This document shows positions 1-8,340 of a stretch of DNA of 64,000 nt, piece by piece. The translations under genes were made by a program, and so were the position numbers. The DNA lies in contig JAEKNQ010000059.1 of assembly GCA_016464825.1 (NCBI GenBank), positions 1 through 64,000 of the forward strand, read 5' to 3'. The notes beneath the pieces were generated by a model. It had not been told where the DNA came from. It was given only the letters and a program-made list of their open reading frames with translations, and made no database searches. Within the stretch, counting starts at the first letter, position 1; every line of letters begins with the position of its first letter. This DNA is from Candidatus Dormiibacter inghamiae. Lineage in GTDB: Bacteria; Chloroflexota; Dormibacteria; Dormibacterales; Dormibacteraceae.

Positions 1-66
1 GAGCAGCCGGTCCGCTTCGCGGAGCTTGCGGACAACCTGCTCCGGGGTGTGCTTTCTGCCTTTCAC
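1..66 (-). CDS. IS3-family transposase OrfA, N-terminal part (partial)
   Basis: A GTG start at 66 is preceded by a strong AAGGAGG ribosome site and encodes MKGRKHTPEQVVRKLREADR, cut by the window edge. The OrfA at 16405 has the matching segment RRHTPEQVVRKLREADRLL. OrfA proteins of IS3 elements carry a helix-turn-helix that binds the element's ends and supply the N-terminal half of the OrfAB transposase made by frameshifting. Only 22 codons are visible. Confidence 0.75.
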   Translation of the reverse strand, partial: MKGRKHTPEQVVRKLREADRLL

Positions 67-136
67 TTCGGTTCCTCCTTGCCCTCTCGGGCGGTGTTGG
101 AACCCTCATATCAGATGGACCAGTTCTCGGGGGTCA
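1..136 (-). mobile_element. IS3-family element, 5' end only (runs off the window)
   Basis: On the minus strand this stretch begins TGACCCCCGAGAACTGGTCC (from 136 down) and continues into the start of an orfA. The same terminal repeat, with only a few differences, opens the complete element at 16338 (TGACCCCCGTGAACTGGTCC), so the two belong to the same IS group. The insertion point at about 136/137 lies directly against a truncated ATPase gene. The rest of this copy lies outside the window, so its integrity cannot be judged. Confidence 0.8.
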
Positions 137-138
137 GG

Positions 139-504
139 TCAACCCGGTTGCAGTGCGTTTAAGGCGCCTGGTGTCAGTTCGCCCAGCGAGGTGAGCGACT
201 TCTGAATGTGCTTCAACCAGTTGGGAGAGTTGAAGCGATGCAGAACGACGGCAGACGAGAGCTCGATGACTGCGGAGGGCACGTTTACGGGATCTTGCGA
301 CGCGACCACCACCGACACACCCTTGTGGCGCATCTCTCGGATCACCTCTACCACCTGATTGATGAGGGATCCGCCCATGTATTTGTGGGCCTCGTCGAAG
401 ACGATTAGTTTGTTGAACGCGTCCTCACCAATCCCTGCTCCCGAGAACACGTTGAGCATAGTTACGAACAGGCCGAGGGCCTCGTCCCGCTCCACGAACT
501 CTAC
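139..504 (-). pseudogene. Fragment of a HerA/defence-type P-loop ATPase interrupted by an IS
   Basis: The minus-strand frame carries a Walker B-like LIVFDEAHKYM, then VIREMRHKGVSVVVASQDP and LHRFNSPNWLKHIQKSL. These segments resemble, from memory, the C-terminal half of ATP-binding proteins annotated in methylation-associated or other defence systems. The Walker A half is missing. A TGA at 505-507 closes the frame upstream, and the protein stops at LQPG exactly where the IS repeat begins, so both ends are lost. The fragment is about 122 codons. The defence assignment is inferred from the ATPase segment alone, because no partner gene survives here. Confidence 0.55.
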
Positions 505-507
505 TCA

Positions 508-961
508 TCGTCCTGGCCGCGGCTGGACTGGCCATGGATTCAAGCCCTGCGCGCAGACCTGGAGGACAAAGCCGCCCTCGGCTGAACTTGACTCCCTCCA
601 CCAGCAGCTTCTGGCAGCGGTCAGGACGTGGGAGAGTCGCCTGGGTAAGCGGAGCGAGGCCTCCCCTGGACGATGCGGCCGACTTCATTCCTTGTAGAAC
701 GGCTGAATGAGGTTGAGGACAAGGAAGCTGAAGCTGAGGTATGACTCACCACGGCTCAAGTGAAGGAGCTTGAACGGCTTCGTAAACTGACGGGCGGATG
801 CAACCATTCGGTCGACGCCGGCCGTGAGGCGCGACCAGGTGAGCGCGTTGAATTGCCGCCGTGCCTACTACCGGCAGGCCAAGGCCGGTGATGTACGGAA
901 CACGCCGCAGCGCCTCGAGCCGGACTCAAATCCAAACCTCAAGCTGTAACCTTAGTACTCG
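508..961. other. Non-coding debris between the ATPase fragment and the LacI gene
   Basis: No complete gene is supported. Short plus-strand stretches read like old coding sequence (for example LDSLHQQLLAAVRTWESRLG near 588-650 and FLVERLNEVEDKEAEAEV ending near 748), but frames are broken and no family can be named. This is probably decayed accessory DNA linked to the neighbouring IS. Confidence 0.4.
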
Positions 962-2047
962 TTGGCGCCCCACAGGCGCGCGTTCCTTAGTGTGCACTTG
1001 AATTTGCGCTCAGCACGTGTAGTCAGAATCTCAGACGTCGCTCACCATGCGGGCGTCACCGCTGCCGTGGTCTCACGCGTACTGAGCGGGGATAACGGCT
1101 TAAGGATTAGGGAAGAGACTAGGCAGCGTGTACTTGAGGCGGCGGCTGCCCTCGACTACACACCGAACCGGGCGGCACAAACCCTGCGCCTGGCGACCTC
1201 GGGTGCGATCGGCTTGATCGAGCATGATGTGAGTAATCCGCTTCATGCCGAAACAGTACGGGGTGCCCAACGCAGCGCGGGGGCAGCCGGCTATGTCACG
1301 TTGCTCGCGGATGCCGAGGAACTGGCAGCGGACGAGGCCGCCTACAAGGAGCTGCTGGCCTCCGGTCGAATCGATGGTGTCGTGCTGCATTTGGGTGGAT
1401 GGGAAGCGGATGACGCTCTTCGCAAGCTGGCCGAATCTCGACTGCCCACCGTGCTCATCAACTCCCAACTGCGAACCGGTGCTGGCTCGGTCGTACTCCA
1501 GGACGAGCAGGCTGCAGAAGTGGCCACTTGTCGTCTATTGGATCAGGGCCACACGCGCATTGGGTTCCTGGGCGGCATCTCGCGGTCCGCTCAGAGCAAG
1601 AGGCGCCTCAACGGAGTCCGGAGGACTCTACAGAGAGTCGGTCTGGAGCTGCCAAACAACTGGTTGTTGGAAGCCGGTTTCGACCAGCAGAGTGGACGGC
1701 GTGCGATGTCAGAGCTCCTGGCTATGCGCTGCACACCTACGGGACTTGTCGTAGCGAACGTCATGGCTGCCATCGGAGCACTGGCGGCTGCCCACGACCA
1801 TGGGGTGCTCATCCCGCAGGACCTGTCAGTAATCGCCATTCACGACTCATGGGTAGCTGAGCACACGTGTCCGCCGTTGACAACCGTGCGACTTCCGCTC
1901 TTCCACTTAGGTGAGGCGGCGGTGCAGCTCCTCGTGCTCCTGATTCAAGGAGCAGAACGTAAGCACATCGTTCTTCGCGATCCACCTCCGCGCCTGATCG
2001 AACGTGGTTCAGTCGGTCCGGCGCCAGCACTCAACGGAGGTAGCTGA
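962..2047 (+). CDS. LacI-family transcriptional regulator
   Basis: This is a LacI/GalR repressor with an N-terminal helix-turn-helix (ISDVAHHAGVTAAVVSRVLS, about residues 23-42), a hinge (PNRAAQTLR) and a periplasmic-binding-like effector domain to residue about 345. The TTG start at 962 gives 361 residues. GTG at 992 or a later GTG near 1019 would give a more typical LacI start and is possible. It precedes a catabolic and sugar-transport cluster in the same direction. A perfect 12-bp palindrome with the central CG typical of LacI operators lies at 3271-3282, so it probably controls the genes from 3309 onward. The effector is unknown; the ribose-type transporter suggests a sugar or sugar acid. 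Confidence 0.9.
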   Translation: MAPHRRAFLSVHLNLRSARVVRISDVAHHAGVTAAVVSRVLSGDNGLRIREETRQRVLEAAAALDYTPNRAAQTLRLATSGAIGLIEHDVSNPLHAETVRGAQRSAGAAGYVTLLADAEELAADEAAYKELLASGRIDGVVLHLGGWEADDALRKLAESRLPTVLINSQLRTGAGSVVLQDEQAAEVATCRLLDQGHTRIGFLGGISRSAQSKRRLNGVRRTLQRVGLELPNNWLLEAGFDQQSGRRAMSELLAMRCTPTGLVVANVMAAIGALAAAHDHGVLIPQDLSVIAIHDSWVAEHTCPPLTTVRLPLFHLGEAAVQLLVLLIQGAERKHIVLRDPPPRLIERGSVGPAPALNGGS

Positions 2048-2052
2048 GGAAA

Positions 2053-3228
2053 TTGGCTACGTTGAAGGGAATCGCATGGAACCATACGCGCGGCTACGTC
2101 CCCATGGTGGCCACATCGCAAGCATTCACGGAGCGCCATGAAGACGTCGATTTTATATGGGATAGGCGGTCCCTTTGGGCCTTTGGCGAGGGCTCGCTAG
2201 CCGACCTGGCCGAGCAGTACGACTTGATCGTCCTAGACCATCCGTGGGTTCCCCACGGAGCCGACGAGAGGCTTCTGGTTCCTCTGGACAAAGACCTCCC
2301 AGCCGAGTGGATCTCAGCCCAAGCTGCTGATAGCGCCGGCCCCTCCCACGCGTCCTATTTGTACAGAGGGCGGCAGTGGGCCGCGGCCATTGACGCTGCT
2401 TGCGAGGTGGCCGCTTTTCGGCCGGATCTTATGGAAGAGCTCGGCTGGGCTCTCCCGAAGACGTACGAGGAAGTGCTCGAGTTAGCTGCCGTGACTGGCG
2501 CTGTACTTGCCCCGTTCAACAACATCGATGCGCTCAGCCATTTCTTCACGCTGTGCGCAAACCAAGGCGAACCGCCCATTCAGATAGGCAATGACCAGGT
2601 TGTGAGCCGGGAAATGGGAAAACAAGTCCTGGAGCAACTAAGGCGTCTGCTAAAGGCGGTTGGCACTCAGTGCCTGGACCTCAACCCTATAGCGGTCCTT
2701 AACCGAATGGCGCGCGGGGCAAAGTACGTCTACTGTCCCTATACCTTCGGTTACAGCAACTACAGCCGGGAGGGCTACCAGACCAGCCAGCTGGCGTTCG
2801 ATAACCTGCCTGGGGTTGCCGGCTGCGGTTCGAGAGGCGCGGTGCTTGGCGGAGCCGGCTTGGCGGTGTCTGCACGATCTCAGCACAAGACGCAGGCCCT
2901 ACAGTATCTGCAGTGGGTCGCTTCGGCTCAGTGCCAGCGAACCCTTTACGTTTCGAGCGGAGGACAGCCCGGTAGTCGATCGGCCTGGGAAGACCCGCTG
3001 GCCAACGTGCTGACAGGCCAGTTCTTCGCCAGCACAGTGGACACCCTCCGGCAGGCATTCGTAAGGCCGATCCACAGGAACCTTCCACCCTTCCAAACTG
3101 AGGCCGGGGCCCTACTTCGCGAGTACCTCATCGGCACAGCCTCCGAAGTCGACACACTGACCGCGCTGGACCACGCTTGGCGTCGGCTTCGGGCCGATCC
3201 GCGGCAGCCCCCCGATCTGCTGCCCTAG
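2053..3228 (+). CDS. Solute-binding-protein-like protein without export signal (1 of 2)
   Basis: The 391-residue product resembles family 1 extracellular solute-binding proteins (sugar ABC type) in its central and C-terminal parts: an AAAID region, LGWALPKTYEEVLELA, GAGLAVSARSQHKTQALQYL and AFVRPIHRNLPP. It opens directly with MATLKGIAWNHTRGYVPM and has no signal peptide or lipobox, so export by Sec is not predicted. The TTG start at 2053 lies five bases after the LacI stop. A related protein without an export signal follows at 3309. Either the pair acts in the cytoplasm as sensor or scaffold, or the true start has been missed. Alternative upstream starts would run into the LacI gene and still add no hydrophobic segment. 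Confidence 0.7.
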   Translation: MATLKGIAWNHTRGYVPMVATSQAFTERHEDVDFIWDRRSLWAFGEGSLADLAEQYDLIVLDHPWVPHGADERLLVPLDKDLPAEWISAQAADSAGPSHASYLYRGRQWAAAIDAACEVAAFRPDLMEELGWALPKTYEEVLELAAVTGAVLAPFNNIDALSHFFTLCANQGEPPIQIGNDQVVSREMGKQVLEQLRRLLKAVGTQCLDLNPIAVLNRMARGAKYVYCPYTFGYSNYSREGYQTSQLAFDNLPGVAGCGSRGAVLGGAGLAVSARSQHKTQALQYLQWVASAQCQRTLYVSSGGQPGSRSAWEDPLANVLTGQFFASTVDTLRQAFVRPIHRNLPPFQTEAGALLREYLIGTASEVDTLTALDHAWRRLRADPRQPPDLLP

Positions 3229-3233
3229 CAAGC

Positions 3234-3262
3234 TTGACAGGACGCTGCGCGTCTGCTAAGGT
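3234..3262 (+). promoter_or_regulatory. Sigma-70 type promoter before the second binding-like gene
   Basis: A consensus -35 TTGACA (3234-3239) is followed after exactly 17 bases by TAAGGT (3257-3262). This predicts transcription starting near 3269, inside or just before the palindrome at 3271-3282. It lies in the 80-base gap between the two binding-like genes, the first real gap in the cluster. Confidence 0.6.
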
Positions 3263-3270
3263 CTGTGAAT

Positions 3271-3282
3271 TAAATCGATTTA
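3271..3282. promoter_or_regulatory. Candidate LacI-family operator
   Basis: TAAATCGATTTA is a perfect 12-bp palindrome with a central CG, the classic geometry of LacI/GalR/PurR operators. It overlaps the predicted transcription start of the promoter at 3234-3262, where a bound repressor would block initiation. The LacI gene at 962 is the obvious candidate regulator. I saw no second copy of the site in the cluster. Confidence 0.6.
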
Positions 3283-3308
3283 GCGCCCAGTCATTTGAGG
3301 GAGGAAAG

Positions 3309-4547
3309 ATGGCTCACGGTGGCACCCTGCGGTTAGCCTACCGCAGCTTCGCGGGATTCGATCGTGCATTTGATCGCCAGATACAAGCATTCCGCGAATC
3401 CAGGCCCGGGATCGAAATTCACAAGCAGGACTTCGACCTACCAGAACTGCACTCACTTATGGTCTCTGGACGGGGTTGCTTCAGCGGGGACTGGGACGTC
3501 TTCCTATGCGTTTCCGACTGGCTGCCGGCCCTCATGTTGGAGCGTCGCCTCCAACCGCTTAATCGATTCTTGGAAGGCACACCCCCATCGGACTGGCCCG
3601 GTGGATGGAGTTCCAGCCTGGTGGGTGCGCAGAGGGATGGCGAGGGGCAGATCTTTGGGATGCCGTACCACGATGGCCCAGAGATCTTCATGTACCGCGC
3701 CGATCTCTTCGAGGATCCCAAGGAGCAAGAAGCCTTCCGCCGTCGCTACTCGTATTCTCTGCGAGCGCCCCAGACCTGGTCCGAGTTTCTGGACGTCGCC
3801 CATTTCTTCACTCGGCCGGAGGACGACGTCTACGGTTGCGTGCTGGCAGCGCAGCCGGACGGCCACAACAGCGTTTACGACTTTCTGATTCAACTGTGGA
3901 GCCGTGGTGGACGCTTCCTGGATGGTTCGAGAGTGGCCTTTAATGGTCCCGAGGGTTGCGCGGCACTCCAATATCTCACCGATCTCATCAACAAGGAACG
4001 GGTCACCCAGCCGGAACCACTGCAGTACGAGAGCGTGAGTTCTGGAGAGTGCTATGCCAGGGGACTCGGGGCAATGATGTGGAACTGGTCGGGCTTTGGC
4101 GTCGTAGCGGATATGCCGCCTTCGCGCATCATTGGCAAGAGCAAGTACGGCCTGCTTCCCCGCGGTGATCAGCCCGGCGGGCGTCACGTCTCTCTAAGCG
4201 TCTATTGGCTGCTCACGATCCCGGCCGGTTGCCAAGACCCCGAAACGGCATGGGACTTCATGAGGTTCGTCGCGAGTCCGGAGATGGATAGGGTGACTTC
4301 TGTCGAGGGAGGCATCGGATGCAGGCTCTCGACCTGGCGTGACCCGGAGCTTCAGAAACAGTTTCCGTGTTATGCCCAGATCGAGGCGGCACATGAGAGC
4401 GCTGAGATCCTTCCCCAAATTCCGGCACTGGATCAGGTGATAGACATTCTGAACGAGTCGATCGATCAGGTCCACCGTCACAGAAAGAGCGTTGAGGAGA
4501 CTCTCTCACGGGCTGCACATCAGGTCGAGGCCTTATTGGTGGAATGA
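3309..4547 (+). CDS. Solute-binding-protein-like protein without export signal (2 of 2)
   Basis: This 412-residue protein is related to family 1 sugar ABC binding proteins: GQIFGMPYHDGPEIFMYRAD, RAPQTWSEFLDVAHFF, a LIQLWSRGG segment and PAGCQDPETAWDFMRFVASP, which matches the usual C-terminal region. ATG at 3309 is preceded by GAGGGAGGAAAG, a good ribosome site. The frame stays open upstream to 3177, but that part crosses the promoter and operator. The N-terminus MAHGGTLRLAYRSFAGFDRA has no signal peptide or lipobox. The gene ends in a 4-base ATGA overlap with the next gene, so it is co-translated with metabolic enzymes. Its role could be ligand sensing rather than uptake. Confidence 0.75.
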   Translation: MAHGGTLRLAYRSFAGFDRAFDRQIQAFRESRPGIEIHKQDFDLPELHSLMVSGRGCFSGDWDVFLCVSDWLPALMLERRLQPLNRFLEGTPPSDWPGGWSSSLVGAQRDGEGQIFGMPYHDGPEIFMYRADLFEDPKEQEAFRRRYSYSLRAPQTWSEFLDVAHFFTRPEDDVYGCVLAAQPDGHNSVYDFLIQLWSRGGRFLDGSRVAFNGPEGCAALQYLTDLINKERVTQPEPLQYESVSSGECYARGLGAMMWNWSGFGVVADMPPSRIIGKSKYGLLPRGDQPGGRHVSLSVYWLLTIPAGCQDPETAWDFMRFVASPEMDRVTSVEGGIGCRLSTWRDPELQKQFPCYAQIEAAHESAEILPQIPALDQVIDILNESIDQVHRHRKSVEETLSRAAHQVEALLVE

Positions 4548-5683
4548 GTCGCACGCACGATCAACGAGTAGACGTGAAGATAACCACTGCCGCGGCTGAG
4601 GCTCTCGCACTCGACTACCACGCTGAGTTGCCCAGCCGACTCGATCGCCCCATAGGCATCGTGGGAGCAGGTGCAATCGTGAATGCTGCTCACCTTCCTG
4701 CTTACCGGAAGGCGGGCTTCAATGTGGTAGCCATCACCGATCTGGATCGTCAAGCGGCCGCTCGTACCGCCGCCGCCTTCGAGATACCACGAGTCTGTGA
4801 CTCCGTCGATGAGTTGCTCGCCATGTCAGACGTTGAGATCGTAGATGTGGCGGTTACGCCCTTCGCGCAGGCGGACATAGCCTTGGCAGCCATCAGTTCC
4901 GGCAAGCATCTGCTTTGCCAGAAGCCATTTTCCGAGTCCCTGGAGGCCGCACAAAGACTTGTGGAAGCCGCGGATGCCGCCGGCACCAAGTTGGCAGTCA
5001 ACCAGCAAATGCGCTGGGACCAAGTGATCCGCTGCACCCGCCTGCTCCTGGATAGGGGCTGGTATGGCGAGCTCACCTCAGGCACCTTCGATATCGACAT
5101 CCTGACCGATTGGGCATCCTGGCCATGGATGGCAAACAGACCCGGGCTCGAGTACTTTTATCATAGTGTTCACTACTTCGACAGCATCCGTTTTCTGTTC
5201 GGCGAGCCACATTCGGTGGTTGCGAGCACGGCGCGATACCCGGCCCAGTCTGCAACTGGCGAGACGCGCACGTTTACCATCCTGGACTATAGCGACACCT
5301 GCAAGGTGGCCGTCCTGACGAACCACAATAATTGGTCGCCCCGGCCTCATGCTGTCATGCGCTGTCAGGGCACGGATGGTCAATCGGAGGGAACGCTGGG
5401 TGCGTTGTACGACTATCCGTACGGGCGCCCGGACACCTTCGAGTTCTGGTCTCGAACCGCTGCTCCGGACCACGCTTTCTCGCGGCTTTTCACCGAACGA
5501 TGGATCCCCGACGCGTTCGTTGGTCCGATGGCTGACCTGCAGCGATCAATCGAAGAGGGACGTGAGCCGCTGACCTCCGGTCGCGACAACCTGGGCACGC
5601 TGCGGATCATCCTGGCCGCCTACCGGTCCAGTCAAGAAGGACGCCGCCTGGCGGTTTCAGGACTCAAGGAAGCCACCGCATGA
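4544..5683 (+). CDS. Gfo/Idh/MocA-family NAD(P)-dependent oxidoreductase
   Basis: The 379-residue protein has a Rossmann dinucleotide motif IGIVGAGAIVNAAHLPAY near residue 37, followed by the family's KHLLCQKPFSESLEAAQ segment with its conserved Lys-Pro. The C-terminal domain is the usual alpha/beta substrate domain. About 35 extra residues precede the Rossmann fold. Members oxidise or reduce hydroxyl groups of sugars and cyclitols in the cytoplasm. ATGA overlaps at both ends tie it to the binding-like protein and the CoA-transferase, which supports a role early in breakdown of the transported carbohydrate. Confidence 0.88.
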   Translation: MSRTHDQRVDVKITTAAAEALALDYHAELPSRLDRPIGIVGAGAIVNAAHLPAYRKAGFNVVAITDLDRQAAARTAAAFEIPRVCDSVDELLAMSDVEIVDVAVTPFAQADIALAAISSGKHLLCQKPFSESLEAAQRLVEAADAAGTKLAVNQQMRWDQVIRCTRLLLDRGWYGELTSGTFDIDILTDWASWPWMANRPGLEYFYHSVHYFDSIRFLFGEPHSVVASTARYPAQSATGETRTFTILDYSDTCKVAVLTNHNNWSPRPHAVMRCQGTDGQSEGTLGALYDYPYGRPDTFEFWSRTAAPDHAFSRLFTERWIPDAFVGPMADLQRSIEEGREPLTSGRDNLGTLRIILAAYRSSQEGRRLAVSGLKEATA

Positions 5684-6837
5684 GTACACCGGACGACGTG
5701 GAGTTGCCACTCAAGGGTCTCTTGGTGCTCGACCTGAGCCAGTTTCTAGCCGGCCCCTCGGCTGCCCTCCGCCTGGCGGACCTCGGTGCTCGTGTCGTAA
5801 AGGTGGAGCGCCCTAATGGAGGTGAGGCTGGGCGGAGCTTGGGCCTCTCCGACCTCAAGCTCAACGGCGACAGTCTGCTGTTCCACACGATCAATCGCAA
5901 CAAAGAGAGCATTGCCATTGATCTCAAGAGTCCTGAGCAGCTAGAGCGCCTGAAGCGGTTGGTGATGGAGGCGGACGTGATGATCCAAGGCTTTCGTCCA
6001 GGCGTACTGGAGAGTTACGGACTTGACTACCCGAGTGTGCACCTGTCGAACCCGCGGCTGGTCTACGGCTCGGTCAGTGGTTACGGCTCCGTTGGTCCTT
6101 GGCGCGACAGACCGGGCCAGGACTTGGTCGTGCAGGCCATCTCCGGTTTACCGTGGCTCAACGGCAATCGCGACGATCCTCCGGTGGCATTCGGCCTTTC
6201 CATTGTGGATACTCTGGCTGGCACTCATCTGGGACAGGGAATCCTGGCCTGCCTGGTCCGTCGAGGTATTACCGGTAAGGGCGGGTTGGTTGAAGTCAGC
6301 TTGCTGGAGTCCGCAATCGACCTGCAGTTTGAGGTGCTGACAACCTATCTCAATGATGGGGGCCGGCTCCCTGTGCGCAGTGAGTTGGCTGGAGCACACC
6401 CATATCTCGGTGCCCCGTACGGAATCTACCGAACTGCAGATGGCTATCTGGCGCTGGCCATGGGATCTGTGACGGAACTCGGTGAACTGATAGGAGCCCC
6501 CCAGGTGGCTGCCTTTGATGATCCTGGCTCCTGGTGGGGCCAGAGAGATCGAATCAAGCGGCTGCTGGCCGAGCATCTGGTCACGCAGCCGACGTACGAG
6601 TGGCTGAGTCGGCTGGAACCGGCCGGGTTTTGGTGCGCAGAGGTGATGGACTGGCCAGATCTGCTTTCTCATGATGGCTTCAAGGCCCTGGACATGCTGC
6701 AGGGCCTGGAGCACGACAGCACCTCGATCATGACTACCCGCTGTCCGATACGCATTGACGGCAAGACCTTGACCTCAGCGCGTCCGGGTCCACGGTTGGG
6801 CGAGCACCGTGCCCTCCCCGAGAGGGTGCATGAATGA
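5680..6837 (+). CDS. CaiB/BaiF-type (family III) CoA-transferase
   Basis: The 385-residue protein begins [20 protein letters not shown] and [19 protein letters not shown], the family III signature. [16 protein letters not shown] and the catalytic-region segment [12 protein letters not shown] follow; Asp in GQD is the usual catalytic aspartate. Such enzymes move CoA between carboxylic acids in the cytoplasm. It sits in an ATGA-coupled run with an oxidoreductase before it and a MaoC hydratase after it. This order fits activation of an acid as its CoA ester followed by hydration or dehydration. The donor and acceptor are unknown. Confidence 0.9.
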   Translation: MSTPDDVELPLKGLLVLDLSQFLAGPSAALRLADLGARVVKVERPNGGEAGRSLGLSDLKLNGDSLLFHTINRNKESIAIDLKSPEQLERLKRLVMEADVMIQGFRPGVLESYGLDYPSVHLSNPRLVYGSVSGYGSVGPWRDRPGQDLVVQAISGLPWLNGNRDDPPVAFGLSIVDTLAGTHLGQGILACLVRRGITGKGGLVEVSLLESAIDLQFEVLTTYLNDGGRLPVRSELAGAHPYLGAPYGIYRTADGYLALAMGSVTELGELIGAPQVAAFDDPGSWWGQRDRIKRLLAEHLVTQPTYEWLSRLEPAGFWCAEVMDWPDLLSHDGFKALDMLQGLEHDSTSIMTTRCPIRIDGKTLTSARPGPRLGEHRALPERVHE

Positions 6838-7280
6838 AGTTTGAGCCGCAGTATTTCGAGGATTACGAGATCGGCCACTCGTACGACACATTGGGACGCA
6901 CCATCACTGAAGCCGACATTGTATTGCACGCCGGCCAGACTGGAGACTTTTATCCCCACCACATGGATGCGGAATGGTGCAGCACTCAAGGCTTTGGCCA
7001 ACGCATTGCCCACGGCACCCTGATTATCGCAGTTGCGGTAGGGATGACAGCAGGTGCTATCAATCCGCTGGCATTCAGTTATGGATACGATCGCATCCGC
7101 TTTGTTAAGCCGGTCCATATCGGTGACACTATCCACGTGTCGGTGCGCATCTCCGAGAAGCAGGACGATCCTAAGCGTCCCGGACATGGCTACGTTCACG
7201 AGCAGCTCTCAGTCCAGAACCAACGAGGGGAGGTTGTGCTGATCCTCACTCACCTCCACTTGGTCGAAAAGAGGAGGTGA
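6834..7280 (+). CDS. MaoC-like (R)-specific hydratase / dehydratase
   Basis: This 148-residue hot-dog-fold protein has [21 protein letters not shown] at the start, then the hydratase-2 region [17 protein letters not shown] and [17 protein letters not shown]. The Asp of GDFYPHHMD and the HGTL histidine match the active-site region of MaoC domains. It acts on acyl-CoA thioesters. The start overlaps the CoA-transferase stop by four bases, so the pair should act in sequence on the same CoA ester. Confidence 0.88.
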   Translation: MKFEPQYFEDYEIGHSYDTLGRTITEADIVLHAGQTGDFYPHHMDAEWCSTQGFGQRIAHGTLIIAVAVGMTAGAINPLAFSYGYDRIRFVKPVHIGDTIHVSVRISEKQDDPKRPGHGYVHEQLSVQNQRGEVVLILTHLHLVEKRR

Positions 7281-7324
7281 GAATTCTCTGGACTACTTGC
7301 GTCGAGGCATGCCAATGAGCAGAC

Positions 7325-7349
7325 AGTTGTAAGCAACTAGAGGAGGAGA
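7325..7349 (+). promoter_or_regulatory. Small inverted repeat and strong ribosome site before the ABC binding lipoprotein
   Basis: AGTTG TAAG CAACT (7325-7338) could form a 5-bp hairpin. It is followed at once by the purine-rich ribosome site AGAGGAGGAG and the ATG at 7354. Binding-protein genes often carry extra-strong ribosome sites because much more of this subunit is needed. The hairpin is short and may be chance. Confidence 0.3.
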
Positions 7350-7353
7350 TATC

Positions 7354-8316
7354 ATGCGTTGGAAATTGTGGGCCTTAACGGTGATCGCAGTACTGGTGGC
7401 CGCGGCCTGCGGGGGATCGGGCCAGAGCTCCGGGAGCAAGCAGCTGACCATAGGCATTGACAATGGGTCTGGGTCTGGCTTTCCATACCCCTCTGCGATC
7501 GCGCAGGGCATCGTTGACAAGGCCAATAAGGTTGGGGTCAAGGTCGTTGCAAATCTGGACGGCAAGAATGATCCTCAGCGCGAGGCCAGCAACGTCCAGG
7601 ATCTGGTTTCCCAGCATCCGGATGGCATCTTGCTGCTGCCAGCTGATGCGGCTGCCGCGGCACACCTCGCAGATCAGGTGGCGGCGGCCAACATCAAGGT
7701 GATGTCCGTTCATAGCGTGGTAGGTGCCAATCGCAAGATCACTGATGTCTATCCCAAACTCAATGCACTTGTAATCGAGAATGAGGTGGGGGCCGGCACT
7801 CAGGCGGCACAACTCGTAAAGAAGGCCTTCCCGAGCGGTGCTAAGATCGCCGTGGTACTTGGACAGGCTGGTTACGCGGAGGACCAGCTCAGGCTGGAAG
7901 GGTTCCAGCAGGTTCTCAGTGGCTCCGAATATCCGATCGTCGCCCAGCAGCCTGGCGACTGGACTGCTACGAAGGGGCAGTCTGCCTGCGCTAACATGCT
8001 GGCAGCTCACCCCGACATACAGGTCTTCTACAACGAATCTGACGACATGGGTACCGGCTGCGCCCAGGCAGTACAATCAGCCGGCTCCAAGGCCAAGGTC
8101 ATCGGCGTTGGCGGATCCAAACTCGGCATTCAGGACATCAAGAGCGGCCAGATGTATGGAACCATCTGCTACAAGCCGTACACGGAGGGTCAGATCGCGA
8201 TGCAGGAGATGTATCAGATTCTGACCGGTAAGGCCAACGACCATGCCAAGCTCGTGTACTACGAGACTCCAACCATCACCGCTGAGAACGTGGACCAGTG
8301 CAGCCCCCAGTGGTGA
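7354..8316 (+). CDS. Sugar ABC transporter substrate-binding lipoprotein (ribose/RbsB type)
   Basis: The 320-residue protein starts with a lipoprotein signal, WALTVIAVLVAAACGG, with the lipidated Cys at about residue 20. It continues as a periplasmic-binding fold of the type-1 (RbsB/LacI-like) class: GIVDKANKVGVKVVANLDG, LVSQHPDGILLLPADA and a C-terminal YYETPTITAENVDQC. It should capture a sugar outside the membrane and hand it to the permease at 9849, powered by the ATPase at 8341. The next gene starts 24 bases downstream. The gene lies 73 bases after the MaoC gene, the widest gap within this part of the operon. Confidence 0.92.
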   Translation: MRWKLWALTVIAVLVAAACGGSGQSSGSKQLTIGIDNGSGSGFPYPSAIAQGIVDKANKVGVKVVANLDGKNDPQREASNVQDLVSQHPDGILLLPADAAAAAHLADQVAAANIKVMSVHSVVGANRKITDVYPKLNALVIENEVGAGTQAAQLVKKAFPSGAKIAVVLGQAGYAEDQLRLEGFQQVLSGSEYPIVAQQPGDWTATKGQSACANMLAAHPDIQVFYNESDDMGTGCAQAVQSAGSKAKVIGVGGSKLGIQDIKSGQMYGTICYKPYTEGQIAMQEMYQILTGKANDHAKLVYYETPTITAENVDQCSPQW

Positions 8317-8340
8317 TGAGGCGCTAAGCGGAGCAAGCCT

